From Crossaster papposus (lineage: Eukaryota > Echinodermata > Asteroidea > Velatida > Solasteridae): 64,000 nt of DNA. The DNA lies in contig JBAIAA010000532.1 in assembly GCA_037893245.1 (NCBI GenBank), forward strand, positions 620,001-684,000, read 5' to 3'. The position numbers were made by a program, and so were the translations under genes. The first letter of the stretch is position 1, and each line of letters starts with the position of its first letter. Of the stretch, positions 63,387 through 64,000 are shown in pieces. The notes below the pieces were generated by a model. It was not told where the DNA came from, made no database searches, and saw nothing but the letters and a program-made list of their open reading frames with translations.

Positions 63387-64000
63387 CGTACTTGTTTATT
63401 ATTGGCCAACCACATTTTTACTTCTCATTCATAAATACCTTTCGGTAAAAAAAACAAGTCAAAATTTTACAAATTTCCCATTAATTTTTTCATCAATTTT
63501 ACCTCGTTTTTTGAGAAACATCTCTCCAGCTGTTTTATGGGATGTGCCTCAAACACATTTTGATGTACGCGTTTCATGCTCGATATAGGGTAGTTTGTTG
63601 CAGACAAGCACATTAGGACTATTAATATACTAATATTAAATATAACGTGACGGCATTTAAAGCCGGCCGGGCCACATTTTATCAGCCGTTTAAACTCGCC
63701 CACGTGTTGGGCTGTCGACCAATAGGAATGGCTAAACTGTCCCAGGTATTTATGAATGAAAGTTGAAGAAATTTGAAGTTCATAAATACATTTACAAGTT
63801 TTGTATGTGGTACATGTACAAAGTTAATTTGTGAACACTTTAATTAATAAACAAAAATTAGCAAATTGATATTTTGTTACTGATGGGTGAGTCTTTGTTC
63901 ATCCAGAATTGTGATTGAAATGAGATGAATGAACACAGTTATATGTGAGCTTAAGTCTGGCTGATGTCTACAATGTAGTAGAACTGCGTAAAGCAATAAA

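Overview
This is a eukaryotic, AT-rich, intron- and transposon-dominated window from an animal genome. I infer a marine invertebrate deuterostome, most likely an echinoderm (possibly a sea star). The grounds are a close match of the one identifiable gene to vertebrate CEP192 and the style of the short inverted-repeat elements. The species call is inference only.

Layout. Positions 588-11730 (+) hold the last seven exons I can resolve of a CEP192/SPD-2 centrosomal scaffold gene, about 393 codons ending in TAA. Upstream exons lie outside the window. Its introns are loaded with short DNA-transposon remnants and a 99-bp minisatellite. From about 11.7 kb to the right edge I find no other conserved gene with confidence. 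One isolated candidate exon sits at 22099-22265 (+). Several repeat-poor islands (20.6-21.0, 43.8-44.1, 46.9-47.0 and 47.5-48.3 kb) look more like regulatory DNA than like repeats, but this is untested.

The central landmark is a 108-bp tandem array (25463-27716, about 21 units). It is interrupted by a 3.5-kb L2-like non-LTR retrotransposon with one intact 1098-residue endonuclease/reverse transcriptase ORF (27771-31067). The array resumes after it (31187-31437). A 5-bp direct repeat (TGTGT) brackets the LINE, so it jumped into a pre-existing array.

The rest is mostly small non-autonomous elements. (A) A roughly 360-380 bp family with ends AGGTAGGATACACCA, flanked by TTAA, is present more than 20 times in both orientations. 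(B) A roughly 215-235 bp family begins CCAGTT and is also flanked by TTAA. (C) Another family has GTGACCTG termini. Three Harbinger-like elements have 3-bp TAA/TTA target duplications. tRNA-derived SINEs sharing a core, several minisatellites, long hairpins and a perfect 156-bp palindrome (23840-23995) complete the picture. No CRISPR array, operon, bacterial signal or functional tRNA was found.
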